Below, in pieces: positions 44,798 to 56,079 of a stretch of DNA of 64,000 nt (the stretch's first letter is position 1; the number at the start of each line of letters is the position of its first letter). Origin of the DNA: Actinomycetota bacterium (GTDB lineage: Bacteria; Actinomycetota; CADDZG01; JAHWKV01); NCBI GenBank assembly GCA_030447305.1, contig JAUJPC010000004.1, forward strand, positions 1 through 64,000. Direction: 5' to 3'. The notes under the pieces are model-generated. The model searched no databases and had not been told where the DNA came from. It was given only the letters and a program-made list of their open reading frames with translations. Made by a program: the position numbers and the translations under genes.

Positions 44798-44847
44798 ACA
44801 GGGGATTATTTCACCGAGCGTGGCGGAGAGGCCACACGATCCCCTGT
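44798..44847. repeat. Nested inverted repeat upstream of the beta-domain protein
   Basis: ACAGGGGAT (44798-44806) and ATCCCCTGT (44839-44847) are perfect 9-bp inverted arms. Inside, GTGGC (44820-44824) and GCCAC (44831-44835) form a second 5-bp stem with a 6-nt loop. The outer right arm ends 7 bp before the -10 box at 44855, so it covers the -35 region. It could be a two-site operator or a structured upstream element. There is no U-tract, so it is not a terminator. Confidence 0.6.
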
Positions 44848-44854
44848 GTCGCGG

Positions 44855-44860
44855 TACCCT
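44855..44860 (+). promoter_or_regulatory. -10 box for leaderless transcription of the beta-domain gene
   Basis: TACCCT ends 6 nt before the GTG at 44867, so the first transcribed base would be the G of the start codon. No Shine-Dalgarno is present. The -35 region overlaps the inverted repeat at 44798-44847. Confidence 0.45.
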
Positions 44861-44866
44861 TGTTAG

Positions 44867-45901
44867 GTGAAACCGGGCCAACTGTTTCCTAACTTCAAGG
44901 CATGGTCGAACTTCGGGCTCATGGTGGTTATGGGCAGCCTCGCGACGATCCTTACGCTGGCACTGGGCGCCGTCGTAGTGCGGGCTGCGCTATCCAACGC
45001 TGATGAGCCCGCCGGACGCGCTGACAGGGCCGAAGCTGCCCGCGAATCCAACGCAGCTGCCGGCGGCGGCCAACGAAACCTTCAAAACGAGATTCAGGCA
45101 GGCACCGCTACGTCCCCCGGCAACCCGGCTCCGCCCCTGGATTCGGGAGAGGCCTTCAGGATCTCCTGCCTTGCCGGTAACTCAACCGACACCCAGAACA
45201 CGTGCCAGGTCGAGTCGTTCAGCGGCTTCGCCGGCCGCGTCGACCTGTCCTGCGCCGATCTGCCCTCCAACCTAAGCTGCACTTTGACACCCAGCTCGGT
45301 GTTTCCCAGGCCCAACGGGTCGACCACCTTCCGGCTGGAGCTTTCCGCCGGCGACGTGGCCCCCGGCAGCTACGTCTTTGATGTGGTCGGCCGCAGCGGC
45401 AACCAGGTTCGGACCTACCGGTATCCTTGGGGGCTCACAGCGCCACGGGTCGCGGTAGCTCCGCCTGCGGTCAATCCGCCTCCGGGAGCGTCGCCGGCTC
45501 CTGCGGCTGCCCAAAGTTCAGCGGCTGGCCCCGAGCCCACATTCAGGTTTACATGTGGATCGCTGACCGAGGGCAGCAAGCTGGAGTGGTCACTGGCCAA
45601 GGATGGTCCGAGGGCAAAGATCAAGTGCTTTTTGACTCCACTGGACGGCTTCAACGAGCCGGTTACCTTTACGTACTCCGAGACGGGCAATCTTGCGAAG
45701 CCGGAGACCGTCGCCTTCGCCCCCGTCGATCAACTCGACCCGAGGAAGCCGTTCGACCTGAACTTCGAGTTAAGCGACGCGGTGAAGGACTTGCCGCCGG
45801 AGCAGCTTAAGGCCGGCAGAGACTACACATTCAACGTCACGGGAACGTCGGCTAGCGGCAAGAAAATGACCCTCCCCGTAACCCTGACGGTCAAGGAGTA
45901 G
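44867..45901 (+). CDS. Membrane-anchored protein with two Ig-like beta domains, unknown
   Basis: 344 residues. It has one N-terminal membrane helix (GLMVVMGSLATILTLALGAVVVRAAL), an Ala/Glu/Gln-rich stalk (45-85) and two extracytoplasmic beta modules. The first (about 90-185) has FAGRVDLSCADLPSNLSCTLTPSSVFP and GSYVFDVVGRSG, the pattern of a bacterial Ig-like repeat with paired Cys. The second (about 220-344) has FTCGSLTEGSKLEW, KIKCFLTPLDGFNEPVTF and YTFNVTGTSASGK. A Pro/Ala hinge joins them. No enzyme motif is seen. It sits, on the opposite strand, between pyrF and gmk. Confidence 0.8.
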   Translation: MKPGQLFPNFKAWSNFGLMVVMGSLATILTLALGAVVVRAALSNADEPAGRADRAEAARESNAAAGGGQRNLQNEIQAGTATSPGNPAPPLDSGEAFRISCLAGNSTDTQNTCQVESFSGFAGRVDLSCADLPSNLSCTLTPSSVFPRPNGSTTFRLELSAGDVAPGSYVFDVVGRSGNQVRTYRYPWGLTAPRVAVAPPAVNPPPGASPAPAAAQSSAAGPEPTFRFTCGSLTEGSKLEWSLAKDGPRAKIKCFLTPLDGFNEPVTFTYSETGNLAKPETVAFAPVDQLDPRKPFDLNFELSDAVKDLPPEQLKAGRDYTFNVTGTSASGKKMTLPVTLTVKE

Positions 45902-45921
45902 AAGCCTGATCCGTTCTGCCG

Positions 45922-46614
45922 TCAGGCGCCGGCGGACAGCTCCCTCAGAATTGCCTCCGCAGCCTCCCCCGGATTCTCGGCATCGGTTATGGGACGGCCC
46001 ACCACTACGTAGCTGGCACCTGCCGCAGCTGCGCCGGCCGGGGTCATGACCCGGGCCTGGTCGCCCACCTCTGCCCCCGCAGGACGGATTCCCGGACTCA
46101 CCAGCACCAAAGCCGGCCCAAGCTGCTGCCGCAGCAAGGCGATCTCGTCCCCCGAGCAGACCAAGGCCGTGGCGCCGGCCTCAACGGCGGTCCGGCCCAG
46201 ACGAACCACCTGCTCCTGCGCATCGCCATCGACGCCCATCTGGACGAGATCGGCGCGGTCCAAACTCGTCAGGACCGTGACCGCAGCCACCAGCGGAGGG
46301 TTCTGCGAGGCCGCAGCGGCCTTCGCCGCTGCCCTCACCATCGCCCTACCGCCCGACGAATGAACTGTGAACATCCAGACGCCCAACCCGGTCAGCCGGC
46401 GGGCCGCCAGGCCGACCTGGTGAGGGATGTCGTGGAGCTTCAGATCGCAGAAGACGGGTCCGTGGGCGCCTATGCGCCTCAGCGCTTCGGGGCCGTAGCC
46501 GGCGAAGAGGGTGAGACCAACCTTGAAGGCCGCCACCTCGCCGGACAGCTTTTCAGCCAGAGCTTCCGATTCGTGCAGGTCCGGGCTGTCGAGCGCAACG
46601 ATGAGGCCCGTCAA
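45922..46614 (-). CDS. pyrF: Orotidine 5'-phosphate decarboxylase
   Basis: Final step to UMP, 230 residues. Active-site motif VFCDLKLHDIPHQV, plus FKVGLTLF, LVSPGIRPAG and YVVVGRPITDAENP. This is the type 1 (short) family, whereas mycobacteria use the longer type. The start TTG overlaps the pyrD stop by 4 nt. It ends the pyr operon. Confidence 0.95.
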   Translation of the reverse strand: MTGLIVALDSPDLHESEALAEKLSGEVAAFKVGLTLFAGYGPEALRRIGAHGPVFCDLKLHDIPHQVGLAARRLTGLGVWMFTVHSSGGRAMVRAAAKAAAASQNPPLVAAVTVLTSLDRADLVQMGVDGDAQEQVVRLGRTAVEAGATALVCSGDEIALLRQQLGPALVLVSPGIRPAGAEVGDQARVMTPAGAAAAGASYVVVGRPITDAENPGEAAEAILRELSAGA

Positions 46615-47537
46615 CCCTCCACCTTCACCCGCCCCCTGATGGATGCCAGATTGTTGACACCCTTCTCACGCATGTAACCGGCGATACCTTCGTTCACCTT
46701 TGTGGTGGACCGGGGATCGATGAAGTTGGCGGTTCCGATGGCCACCGCTGTAGCCCCGGCAAGGATGAACTCCAGCGCGTCTCCGGAGTTCATGATGCCC
46801 CCCATCCCGATGATCGGGACATGCGGAAACGCCCGGAACACGTCAAAGACACAGCGGATTGCGATTGGACGGATGGCCGGTCCGGACAGCCCGCCCACCA
46901 CTCCGGCGAGCTTCGGCAGACCGGTGTGGATGTCGATGGCCATTCCCATCACCGTGTTGATCAGGCTGATGCCCTGGGCCCCGTTGTCCAGAGCGGCGCC
47001 GGCGATGTCGGTCAAGTTCGTCACGTTCGGCGACAACTTGGCGAACAGCGGCACCTCCAGCGCACGCCGCACCGAAGCCAGCACCGAAGCGGTCGCCTTC
47101 GGGTCGTGGGAGAACATGTTGTTGCGGTCCTCCAGGTTCGGACAGGAGATGTTGACCTCGACGGCGATAACTCCGGGAGCGCCCCGCAGCCGCTCGGCCA
47201 CATAGATGTACTCCTGCACGGTGTTTCCGGCGATGCTGGCGATCACCGGCACGTCGACCCTGCTCAGCCACGGAAGGTCGACCGCAAGAAAGTGCTCCAC
47301 TCCGTGGTTCTGCAAACCTATGGCGTTCAGCATGCCGGATGGCGTCTCCGCCATCCGGGGCGTCGGCTTGCCGGGCCAGGGCTCCATGGTCATGGACTTG
47401 ACCACAACCGCGCCTATCTCCTTCAGGTCGACGAACTCCGAGGCCTCCTTACCGGACGCAAAGCAGCCGGAGGCGGTGACGACAGGAGACCGCAGGCGGA
47501 TGCCGGCCAGGTCGATCGACAGGTCGGGTGCCGGCAT
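46611..47537 (-). CDS. pyrD: Dihydroorotate dehydrogenase, class 1B catalytic subunit
   Basis: Oxidises dihydroorotate to orotate with FMN. 308 residues with class 1B marks: ASGCFASGKEASEF, NAIGLQNHGVEHFL, the catalytic cysteine in VEVNISCPNLED, and MGMAIDIH. Class 1B enzymes pass electrons to NAD through PyrK, encoded just upstream and overlapping by one base. Many actinobacteria instead use the quinone-linked class 2, which makes this pair informative. Confidence 0.95.
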   Translation of the reverse strand: MPAPDLSIDLAGIRLRSPVVTASGCFASGKEASEFVDLKEIGAVVVKSMTMEPWPGKPTPRMAETPSGMLNAIGLQNHGVEHFLAVDLPWLSRVDVPVIASIAGNTVQEYIYVAERLRGAPGVIAVEVNISCPNLEDRNNMFSHDPKATASVLASVRRALEVPLFAKLSPNVTNLTDIAGAALDNGAQGISLINTVMGMAIDIHTGLPKLAGVVGGLSGPAIRPIAIRCVFDVFRAFPHVPIIGMGGIMNSGDALEFILAGATAVAIGTANFIDPRSTTKVNEGIAGYMREKGVNNLASIRGRVKVEG

Positions 47538-48378
47538 CAGTTGCCCACCGGAGCGGCCCGGATTCCCGGGTCGGAGGCAAAGGCGTCCCAGGCGATACGG
47601 GCGCCGTTGAACACCGGACCGTCAACGCAGGTCCTAACGTGGACGATCTGATCCCTGGCCCGGTTCCACACCGGCTGGACGCAGGTCATGCAGATGCCGT
47701 ATCCGCAGCCCATCAGAGCCTCCATGGCGACCTGCACCGGTATCCGGTGCTTCTGGCCCATTCGGGTCACTGCCTCGAGCATGCTGTTTGGTCCGCAGGC
47801 GTAGATGACCTCGGTGCCGCATTTGGCCAGCAGCTCGTCCATGACATCGGTGACCCTTCCCTTTACTCCTTCGCTGCCGTCCTCGGTAGTGAACACCGCC
47901 TGCGCGCCGAAGCGCTTGGCGTCGATGGGGTTCAACAGCTTGTGAGCGGTCTGGGCGCCCCACAGCACGTCAACCCGCTTGCCGGCGCCCTTCAGCTCCT
48001 CCGCCAGGTAGAACAGCGGGACCGCGCCGATTCCTCCACCGACCAGCAGGCACGACTTACGGGTCTTGGGAATGGCGAACGGCCGGCCGATGGGGCCGAC
48101 GATGTCGATCATGTCGTGAGCTCGAAGAGATGCCAGAGCGGCAGTGCCGCCGCCCCGGATGTCGAAGACCACCTCGATTGTGGCCGCCCACTCCCCACGG
48201 CGGTTGACCTTGTAGATCGAGAAGGGCCTGCGAAGGATGAACTGACGGTCTGCGGGCGGCCGGATGTTGACGAACTGGCCGGGCTTGGCGGTCTCGGCGA
48301 TCTCCGGCGCGACGATCGTCAGCAGGTAATAGTCGTCCCGCAGCTTCTTGTAAGAAAGGATCTGAGCAACCTGTTGGA

Positions 48379-48382
<4 letters not shown>
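47537..48382 (-). CDS. pyrK: Dihydroorotate dehydrogenase electron-transfer subunit
   Basis: Ferredoxin-reductase-type FAD/2Fe-2S protein, 281 residues. FAD site near [12 protein letters not shown] site [21 protein letters not shown], and the [2Fe-2S] cysteines in [15 protein letters not shown] plus a fourth Cys in VRTCVDGP. It pairs with class 1B PyrD. The ATG overlaps the carB stop by 4 nt. Confidence 0.94.
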
Positions 48383-51696
<3,314 letters not shown>

Positions 51697-51725
51697 TGCC
51701 TGCAACGCCCTCCTAGTTGCCTTTT

Positions 51726-51839
51726 TTAGGACTTCTTTCTTTCCTGACCCTTGACTACCGATTTGGCCTTGTCTCTGGCCTTCTTGCGGTCTTGCCGCTT
51801 GGCCTTCCATCTGACCTTGGGACGGTCACCTCGACCCAT
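51726..51839 (-). CDS. Small very basic protein (37 aa) between carA and carB
   Basis: An overlooked short gene. ATG 51839 is preceded by GGAAGGAGGTGAAC, an ideal ribosome-binding site lying inside the carA 3' end. The frame runs 37 codons to TAA at 51728-51726, 29 nt before carB, and overlaps carA by 14 nt. The product starts [20 protein letters not shown] and ends KGQERKKS. Seventeen of 37 residues are Lys or Arg and there is no Cys. The MGRGD start recalls ribosomal protein bTHX, but the rest differs. Nucleic-acid or ribosome binding is an inference; no family is confirmed. Confidence 0.75.
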   Translation of the reverse strand: MGRGDRPKVRWKAKRQDRKKARDKAKSVVKGQERKKS

Positions 51840-52986
51840 GTTCACCTCCTTCCATCAATTGCAGAAACTCGTCGAACAGGTAACGGGAGTCATGCGGGCC
51901 CGGGCCCGCTTCCGGGTGGTACTGGACGCTGAAGGCGGGCTCGTCCAGCAACCGGAACCCCTCCACCGTGTTGTCGTTGAGGTTGAGATGCGTGAGCTCG
52001 GCCCTGCCGTGCGGCGTGTCGCCGACCAGGCCCGCCGGAGCTCTCCCCCTCCCGGGATCGTAGCCGAACGCGGACTCCACCACCGCGAAACCGTGGTTCT
52101 GCGTGGTGATCTCGACCTGGCCATCGTCCAGGCGCACCACCGGGTGGTTCGCTCCATGATGTCCGAACGGAAGCTTGTAGGTGCCGAAGCCGGCGGCCAG
52201 CGCCAGCAGCTGGTGCCCCAGGCAGATGCCGAAGACCGGGGTCAGCCCGAGCAGGTTCCGAATCGACTCGATACCGTAGTCGACGTTCTCCGGGTCACCC
52301 GGGCCGTTCGAGATAAACACACCATCGGGGCTGTCCCGCAGGATCTCGGCGGCCGTGGTCCGGGCCGGGTAGACGGTGACCTCGCATCCCAGGGCGGTCA
52401 ACTGGCGCAGAATGTTGTGCTTGATGCCGAAGTCGAACGACGCCACCTTGAACCGCGTGGCGTCCTCCGGCTTCCACACCTGGGCGTCGGGGGTCGTGAC
52501 CATGCCCACCAGATCGCCTTCCGAGATGGAGGGAGACAGCCGGGCCCGGATGCCAAGCGCCTTTGGGTCCAGGTTGGTGGTGGAGATCACCCCCCGCATG
52601 GCGCCCTTGTCCCGGATGTGGCGGGTGAGCCGGCGGGTGTCGACCTCGGTGATGCCCACCACGCCGTGCCGGCGCAGATACTCGTCCAGCCCCCCGGTGG
52701 CCCGCCAGTTGGAGAAAATCGCCGGCAGGTTGCGAATGACGAATCCGTTGACCCGGGGAGTCGGGCTCTCCGGGTCCTGGTCGTTCACCCCATAGTTGCC
52801 GATGTGGGGGTAGGTCATCACGACGATCTGTCCTTCGTAGGACGGGTCGGTCAGAACCTCCTGGTATCCGGTCATCCCGGTGTTGAAGACCACCTCGCCG
52901 GTGGCTTCGGCGTCGGCGCCCAGGGCCTCACCGAAGAAGGCGGCGCCGTCCTCCAGCACGAGCAGCGCGGGTCTGGTGGGGCTCAC
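51826..52986 (-). CDS. carA: Carbamoyl-phosphate synthase small (glutaminase) subunit
   Basis: Supplies ammonia from glutamine to CarB. The 386-residue protein has an N-terminal CPSase domain (LLVLEDGAAFFGEALGADAEATGEVVFNTGMTGYQEVL) and a class I amidotransferase domain with the nucleophile in FGICLGHQLLALAAG, PFGHHGANHPV and the closing YHPEAGPGPHDS (His, Glu). The ATG overlaps the pyrC stop by 4 nt. The last codons carry the ribosome-binding site of the 37-codon gene. Confidence 0.96.
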   Translation of the reverse strand: MSPTRPALLVLEDGAAFFGEALGADAEATGEVVFNTGMTGYQEVLTDPSYEGQIVVMTYPHIGNYGVNDQDPESPTPRVNGFVIRNLPAIFSNWRATGGLDEYLRRHGVVGITEVDTRRLTRHIRDKGAMRGVISTTNLDPKALGIRARLSPSISEGDLVGMVTTPDAQVWKPEDATRFKVASFDFGIKHNILRQLTALGCEVTVYPARTTAAEILRDSPDGVFISNGPGDPENVDYGIESIRNLLGLTPVFGICLGHQLLALAAGFGTYKLPFGHHGANHPVVRLDDGQVEITTQNHGFAVVESAFGYDPGRGRAPAGLVGDTPHGRAELTHLNLNDNTVEGFRLLDEPAFSVQYHPEAGPGPHDSRYLFDEFLQLMEGGEHGSR

Positions 52987-54338
52987 CGGGGCCCTCCGGC
53001 CATCGCGGTTGCCGCCGAGACGGCAGCCTCGTACTCCGCGGCTATTGCCCCGCTGCGGACCACCAGGTCACCGCCAAACACCGTGTGCAAAATCTTTCCC
53101 TTCACCTTCCTGCCCTTGAAGGGTGTGTTGCGACTCTTCGAGGCGAAGCTGTTGGGGTCCACCACCCACTCGGCTGCCGGATCGAAAACCGTCAGGTTGG
53201 CGGCTGTTCCCTCCGTAACGGGACCCCCCTGGCCGTTGAGCCTCAGGATGCCCGCCGGCAGGGTCGACATCCGCCTGACCAGCTCCGTCAGACCCAGCAC
53301 TCCCCCCTCGACGATCTCTGTGATCATCAGCGCGAGCGCCGTCTCCAGACCGATCATCCCCGGAGGCGCCAGCTCGAACTCGTACTCCTTCTCCTCCGGA
53401 GAGTGGGGAGCGTGGTCGGTGGCGATGGCATCCAGCGTACCGTCCGCCAGCCCGATCCGGCAGGCTTCCACATCGGAGGCCGCCCTCAGCGGCGGATGCA
53501 CCTTGTTGACCGGATCGAAGCTCTGCAGCTGTGCGTCGGTGAGGATCAAGTGGTGCGGCGTCACCTCGGCGGTGACGCGTACGCCCTGCGCCTTGGCCTG
53601 GCGGATCAGCTCCACCGATCCCCTGGTCGACACGTGAAGGGCGTGGAACCGGACGCCGGTAAGGCGAGCCAGAACCAGGTCGCGGGCCAAAGCGATGTCC
53701 TCTGCCGCGGCCGGAATACCCTTCAGGCCGAGCAGATCTGAGTAGTACCCCTCGTGCATCTGTCCACCCTCGGAGAGGGCTGCGTCGTCGCAGTGCTCGG
53801 CGCAGATGGCATCGAACCCCTTGATGTATTCCATCGCCCGGCGCAGGATCCGGGAGTCCTGGACCCCCTTGCCGTCGTCGGTGAACATCCGGACACCGGC
53901 AGAGCACATGACCATCTCGCCAACCGGCGTTATGTAGCGACCCTCCAGCCCCTTGGTGAGGGCCCCGGCGGGGATGACCTCGCACAGCCCCGCGCGGCGG
54001 GCGGCGGCGGAGACCTTGTCGGCGACGGCGGCGTTGTCACACACCGGGTCCGTGTTGGGCATGGCTCCCAGGGCGGTGAATCCGCCTCGGGCGGCCGCGG
54101 CCGAGCCGGAGGCAACCGTTTCCTCATCCTCCCGGCCGGGTTCCCGCAGGTGGGCGTGCAGGTCGACGAATCCCGGGCAGATGACTGCTCCCGTGATGTC
54201 GATCGTCTCCGCCTCGACGGATGACAGCCCGGTGCCCACCTCCACCACCTTACCCTTGGCGACGAGGACGTCCGATGTTGTGTCGACCCCGGATGCCGGA
54301 TCGATCAGACGGCCGCCCTTGAAGAGAATCCTCGCCAT
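52983..54338 (-). CDS. pyrC: Dihydroorotase (class I)
   Basis: Zinc amidohydrolase, 451 residues, closing the pyrimidine ring. Metal motif GFVDLHAHLREPGREDEE, later ICAEHCDDAAL, HALHVST, EVTPHHLILTD and IATDHAPHSPEEK. I start at ATG 54338 (MARILFKGGRLIDPA), overlapping the pyrB stop by one base (TGATG). Long upstream in-frame sequence is the shadow of pyrB. Confidence 0.96.
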   Translation of the reverse strand: MARILFKGGRLIDPASGVDTTSDVLVAKGKVVEVGTGLSSVEAETIDITGAVICPGFVDLHAHLREPGREDEETVASGSAAAARGGFTALGAMPNTDPVCDNAAVADKVSAAARRAGLCEVIPAGALTKGLEGRYITPVGEMVMCSAGVRMFTDDGKGVQDSRILRRAMEYIKGFDAICAEHCDDAALSEGGQMHEGYYSDLLGLKGIPAAAEDIALARDLVLARLTGVRFHALHVSTRGSVELIRQAKAQGVRVTAEVTPHHLILTDAQLQSFDPVNKVHPPLRAASDVEACRIGLADGTLDAIATDHAPHSPEEKEYEFELAPPGMIGLETALALMITEIVEGGVLGLTELVRRMSTLPAGILRLNGQGGPVTEGTAANLTVFDPAAEWVVDPNSFASKSRNTPFKGRKVKGKILHTVFGGDLVVRSGAIAAEYEAAVSAATAMAGGPR

Positions 54339-55282
54339 CAGCTGTGCTCGGGAGCGGGAAGCTCCTGGGACCCGCCAAGCATGAGATACATCAGAGAGGC
54401 CCTGACGGCGATGCCGTTGCTGACCTGGTCCGCCACGATGAACCGCTCCATCTCGGGCAGGTCGCCGGCGACCTCGACGCCCCGGTTGATCGGTCCGGGG
54501 TGCATGATCAACGCCTCCGGCTTCATCAGATCCACCCGCCGGCGGTCCAGTCCCCAAAACAGCGAGTACTCCCGCAAGCTCGGGAAGAACTGCTCAACCT
54601 GACGCTCCTTCTGCACTCGAAGCAGGTAGACGATGTCGAGCTTGGGAAGAAGGGCGTCCAGGTCGGTGGTGATGTCAATCCCCCAGCTTCCGGCGGTGAC
54701 GGGGAGCAGCGTCGGAGGCCCGATGGCCGTCACCTGTGCCCCCATCTTGGTCATCGCCTTGATGTTCGAGCGGGCGACCCGGGAGTGGGCGATGTCTCCT
54801 ACGATTCCGATTCGCAACCCCTCGATGCCACCGAAGCGCCGGCGAATCGTGTAGAGGTCGAGGAGGGCCTGGGTTGGGTGCTCGTTCGCGCCGTCGCCGG
54901 CATTCAGGACCGAAGCGTCGACCCACTGCGACAGCCTCTTGGGTGCGCCGCCGGACGTGTGTCGTACCACGATGGCGTCCAGTCCCATCGCCTGCAGGGT
55001 CAGAGCGGTGTCTTTGAACGACTCTCCCTTGGAGACCGACGTTCTGGAGTCGGCGGTGAAGGTGATGACGTCGGCGGACAGCCGCTTGGCCGCCAGCTCG
55101 AAGGACAGCCGGGTCCGGGTGGAGGGCTCGAAGAACAGATTGCAGACGGTACGGCCTCTGAGGGCCGGGACCTTCTTGATGGTTCGGGTACCGACCTCCC
55201 CGAAAGAGTCGGCGGTCTTGAGGATCAGGTCGATCTGGTCGGTGCTCAGCTGGTCGATGGAAAGCAGGTGCTTGATCATCAT
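54338..55282 (-). CDS. pyrB: Aspartate carbamoyltransferase catalytic subunit
   Basis: Carbamoyl phosphate plus aspartate to carbamoyl-aspartate, 314 residues. Motif FFEPSTRTRLSFELAAKRL, later GDGANEHPTQALLDLYT and MHPGPINRGVE. No pyrI regulatory subunit is present, so control is through PyrR. Tandem ATGs begin the gene; the first overlaps the pyrR stop by 4 nt. Confidence 0.96.
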   Translation of the reverse strand: MMIKHLLSIDQLSTDQIDLILKTADSFGEVGTRTIKKVPALRGRTVCNLFFEPSTRTRLSFELAAKRLSADVITFTADSRTSVSKGESFKDTALTLQAMGLDAIVVRHTSGGAPKRLSQWVDASVLNAGDGANEHPTQALLDLYTIRRRFGGIEGLRIGIVGDIAHSRVARSNIKAMTKMGAQVTAIGPPTLLPVTAGSWGIDITTDLDALLPKLDIVYLLRVQKERQVEQFFPSLREYSLFWGLDRRRVDLMKPEALIMHPGPINRGVEVAGDLPEMERFIVADQVSNGIAVRASLMYLMLGGSQELPAPEHS

Positions 55283-55827
55283 GAGCTTTCTGTAGCCTCC
55301 CCCAGTACCCGGGGGTCGTAGACGACAACCGAGTCGACCCCGTCGGTCTCTTCTACGTGAACCCGCACCTCCTGCGCCTTGGAGGTCGGGATGTTCTTGC
55401 CGATGAAATCGGCCCGTATGGGAAGTTCCCGATGGCCCCGGTCGACCAGAACCGCCAGGCGAACCAGGCGCGGCCTTCCGAAGTCAACCAGAGCGTCGAT
55501 GGCTGCTCTCACCGTGCGGCCGGTGTACAGGACGTCGTCCACCAGCACCACGGTCTTGTCGTTAACGTCGAAAGGGAAATCGGTGGTTGAGACCTGTTGG
55601 GGGCTGCGGATGCCGACGTCGTCCCGGTAAAAAGAGACGTCGAGTGCGCCGACGGGCGGCGCCATTTTCTCGATCTCGGTGATGCGGCTGCCGACTCGCT
55701 CTGCCAGGGGGACTCCCCGGGTGTGGATGCCCACCAGAACCAGCTCGCCGGTGCCCCGATTGCTCTCCACGATCTCGTGGGCCATGCGGACGAGGGCCCG
55801 CTTCACATCGAGCTCGTCAAGCACCAC
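55279..55827 (-). CDS. pyrR: PyrR, pyrimidine operon attenuation protein / uracil phosphoribosyltransferase
   Basis: UMP/UTP-sensing RNA-binding regulator. LDVKRALVRMAHEIVESNRG starts the family sequence; VGIHTRGVPLAERV and the PRPP loop VVLVDDVLYTGRTVRAAID follow. The start is uncertain. TTG 55902 would begin inside the U-tract of the attenuator with no Shine-Dalgarno and add 25 Pro/Gly-rich residues. GTG 55827 gives 182 residues, the normal length, and is chosen here, though its ribosome-binding site is weak. It should control its own operon by binding the leader at 55959-55996. Confidence 0.92.
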   Translation of the reverse strand: MVLDELDVKRALVRMAHEIVESNRGTGELVLVGIHTRGVPLAERVGSRITEIEKMAPPVGALDVSFYRDDVGIRSPQQVSTTDFPFDVNDKTVVLVDDVLYTGRTVRAAIDALVDFGRPRLVRLAVLVDRGHRELPIRADFIGKNIPTSKAQEVRVHVEETDGVDSVVVYDPRVLGEATESS

Positions 55828-55900
55828 CCAGGCCCGTCCAGTCTCGTCGGCTCCGCCGGCCGGAAGGTTAGGAATGCCCGAGGGCAGAGGCTGCGGGCTC

Positions 55901-55934
55901 AAAAAAGAAAGCCGTCCCAGGTAGTGGGTACGGC
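55901..55934 (-). terminator. pyr operon attenuator terminator
   Basis: On the minus strand GCCGT-A-CCCA (55934-55925) pairs with TGGGACGGC (55919-55911) around a 5-nt loop with a single bulged base. TTTCTTTTTT (55910-55901) follows. It lies directly before pyrR and about 25 nt after the PyrR-binding element, so it is the operon's transcription switch. Confidence 0.85.
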
Positions 55935-55958
55935 GGCGTGGTTACAGCTCAGTTTTGC

Positions 55959-55996
55959 AGCTCTCCTTCCTGGCCTCTCTGGACCAGTCCTTAAAG
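55959..55996 (-). promoter_or_regulatory. PyrR-binding element in the pyr leader
   Basis: The minus strand reads CTTTAAGGACTGGTCCAGAG, then AGGCCAGGAAGG. This matches the PyrR-binding anti-antiterminator of Bacillus pyr leaders (UCCAGAGAGGC loop between short arms, with the CUUUAA lead-in). With UMP-bound PyrR the stem should stabilise and let the downstream terminator form. Confidence 0.88.
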
Positions 55997-56079
55997 GTTG
56001 AGCGAAGCGGTACACGATTATGGGGAAGACCCGGCTTCGTTGCATCCCAGCTTACACCGAGAGCAGCCGGCTCCGTCGG

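Noticed and set aside
51697-51810. N-terminal extension of carB to 51810
   Set aside because: The extra 38 residues are not family sequence and lie over the 37-codon gene in another frame; GTG 51696 gives the normal N-terminus.
51751-53637. 628-codon plus-strand frame over carA and pyrC
   Set aside because: It spans two overlapping minus-strand genes and contains no domain; it is a shadow.
55828-55902. pyrR start at TTG 55902
   Set aside because: The codon lies in the U-tract of the attenuator, has no Shine-Dalgarno, and adds 25 Pro/Gly-rich residues not seen in PyrR.
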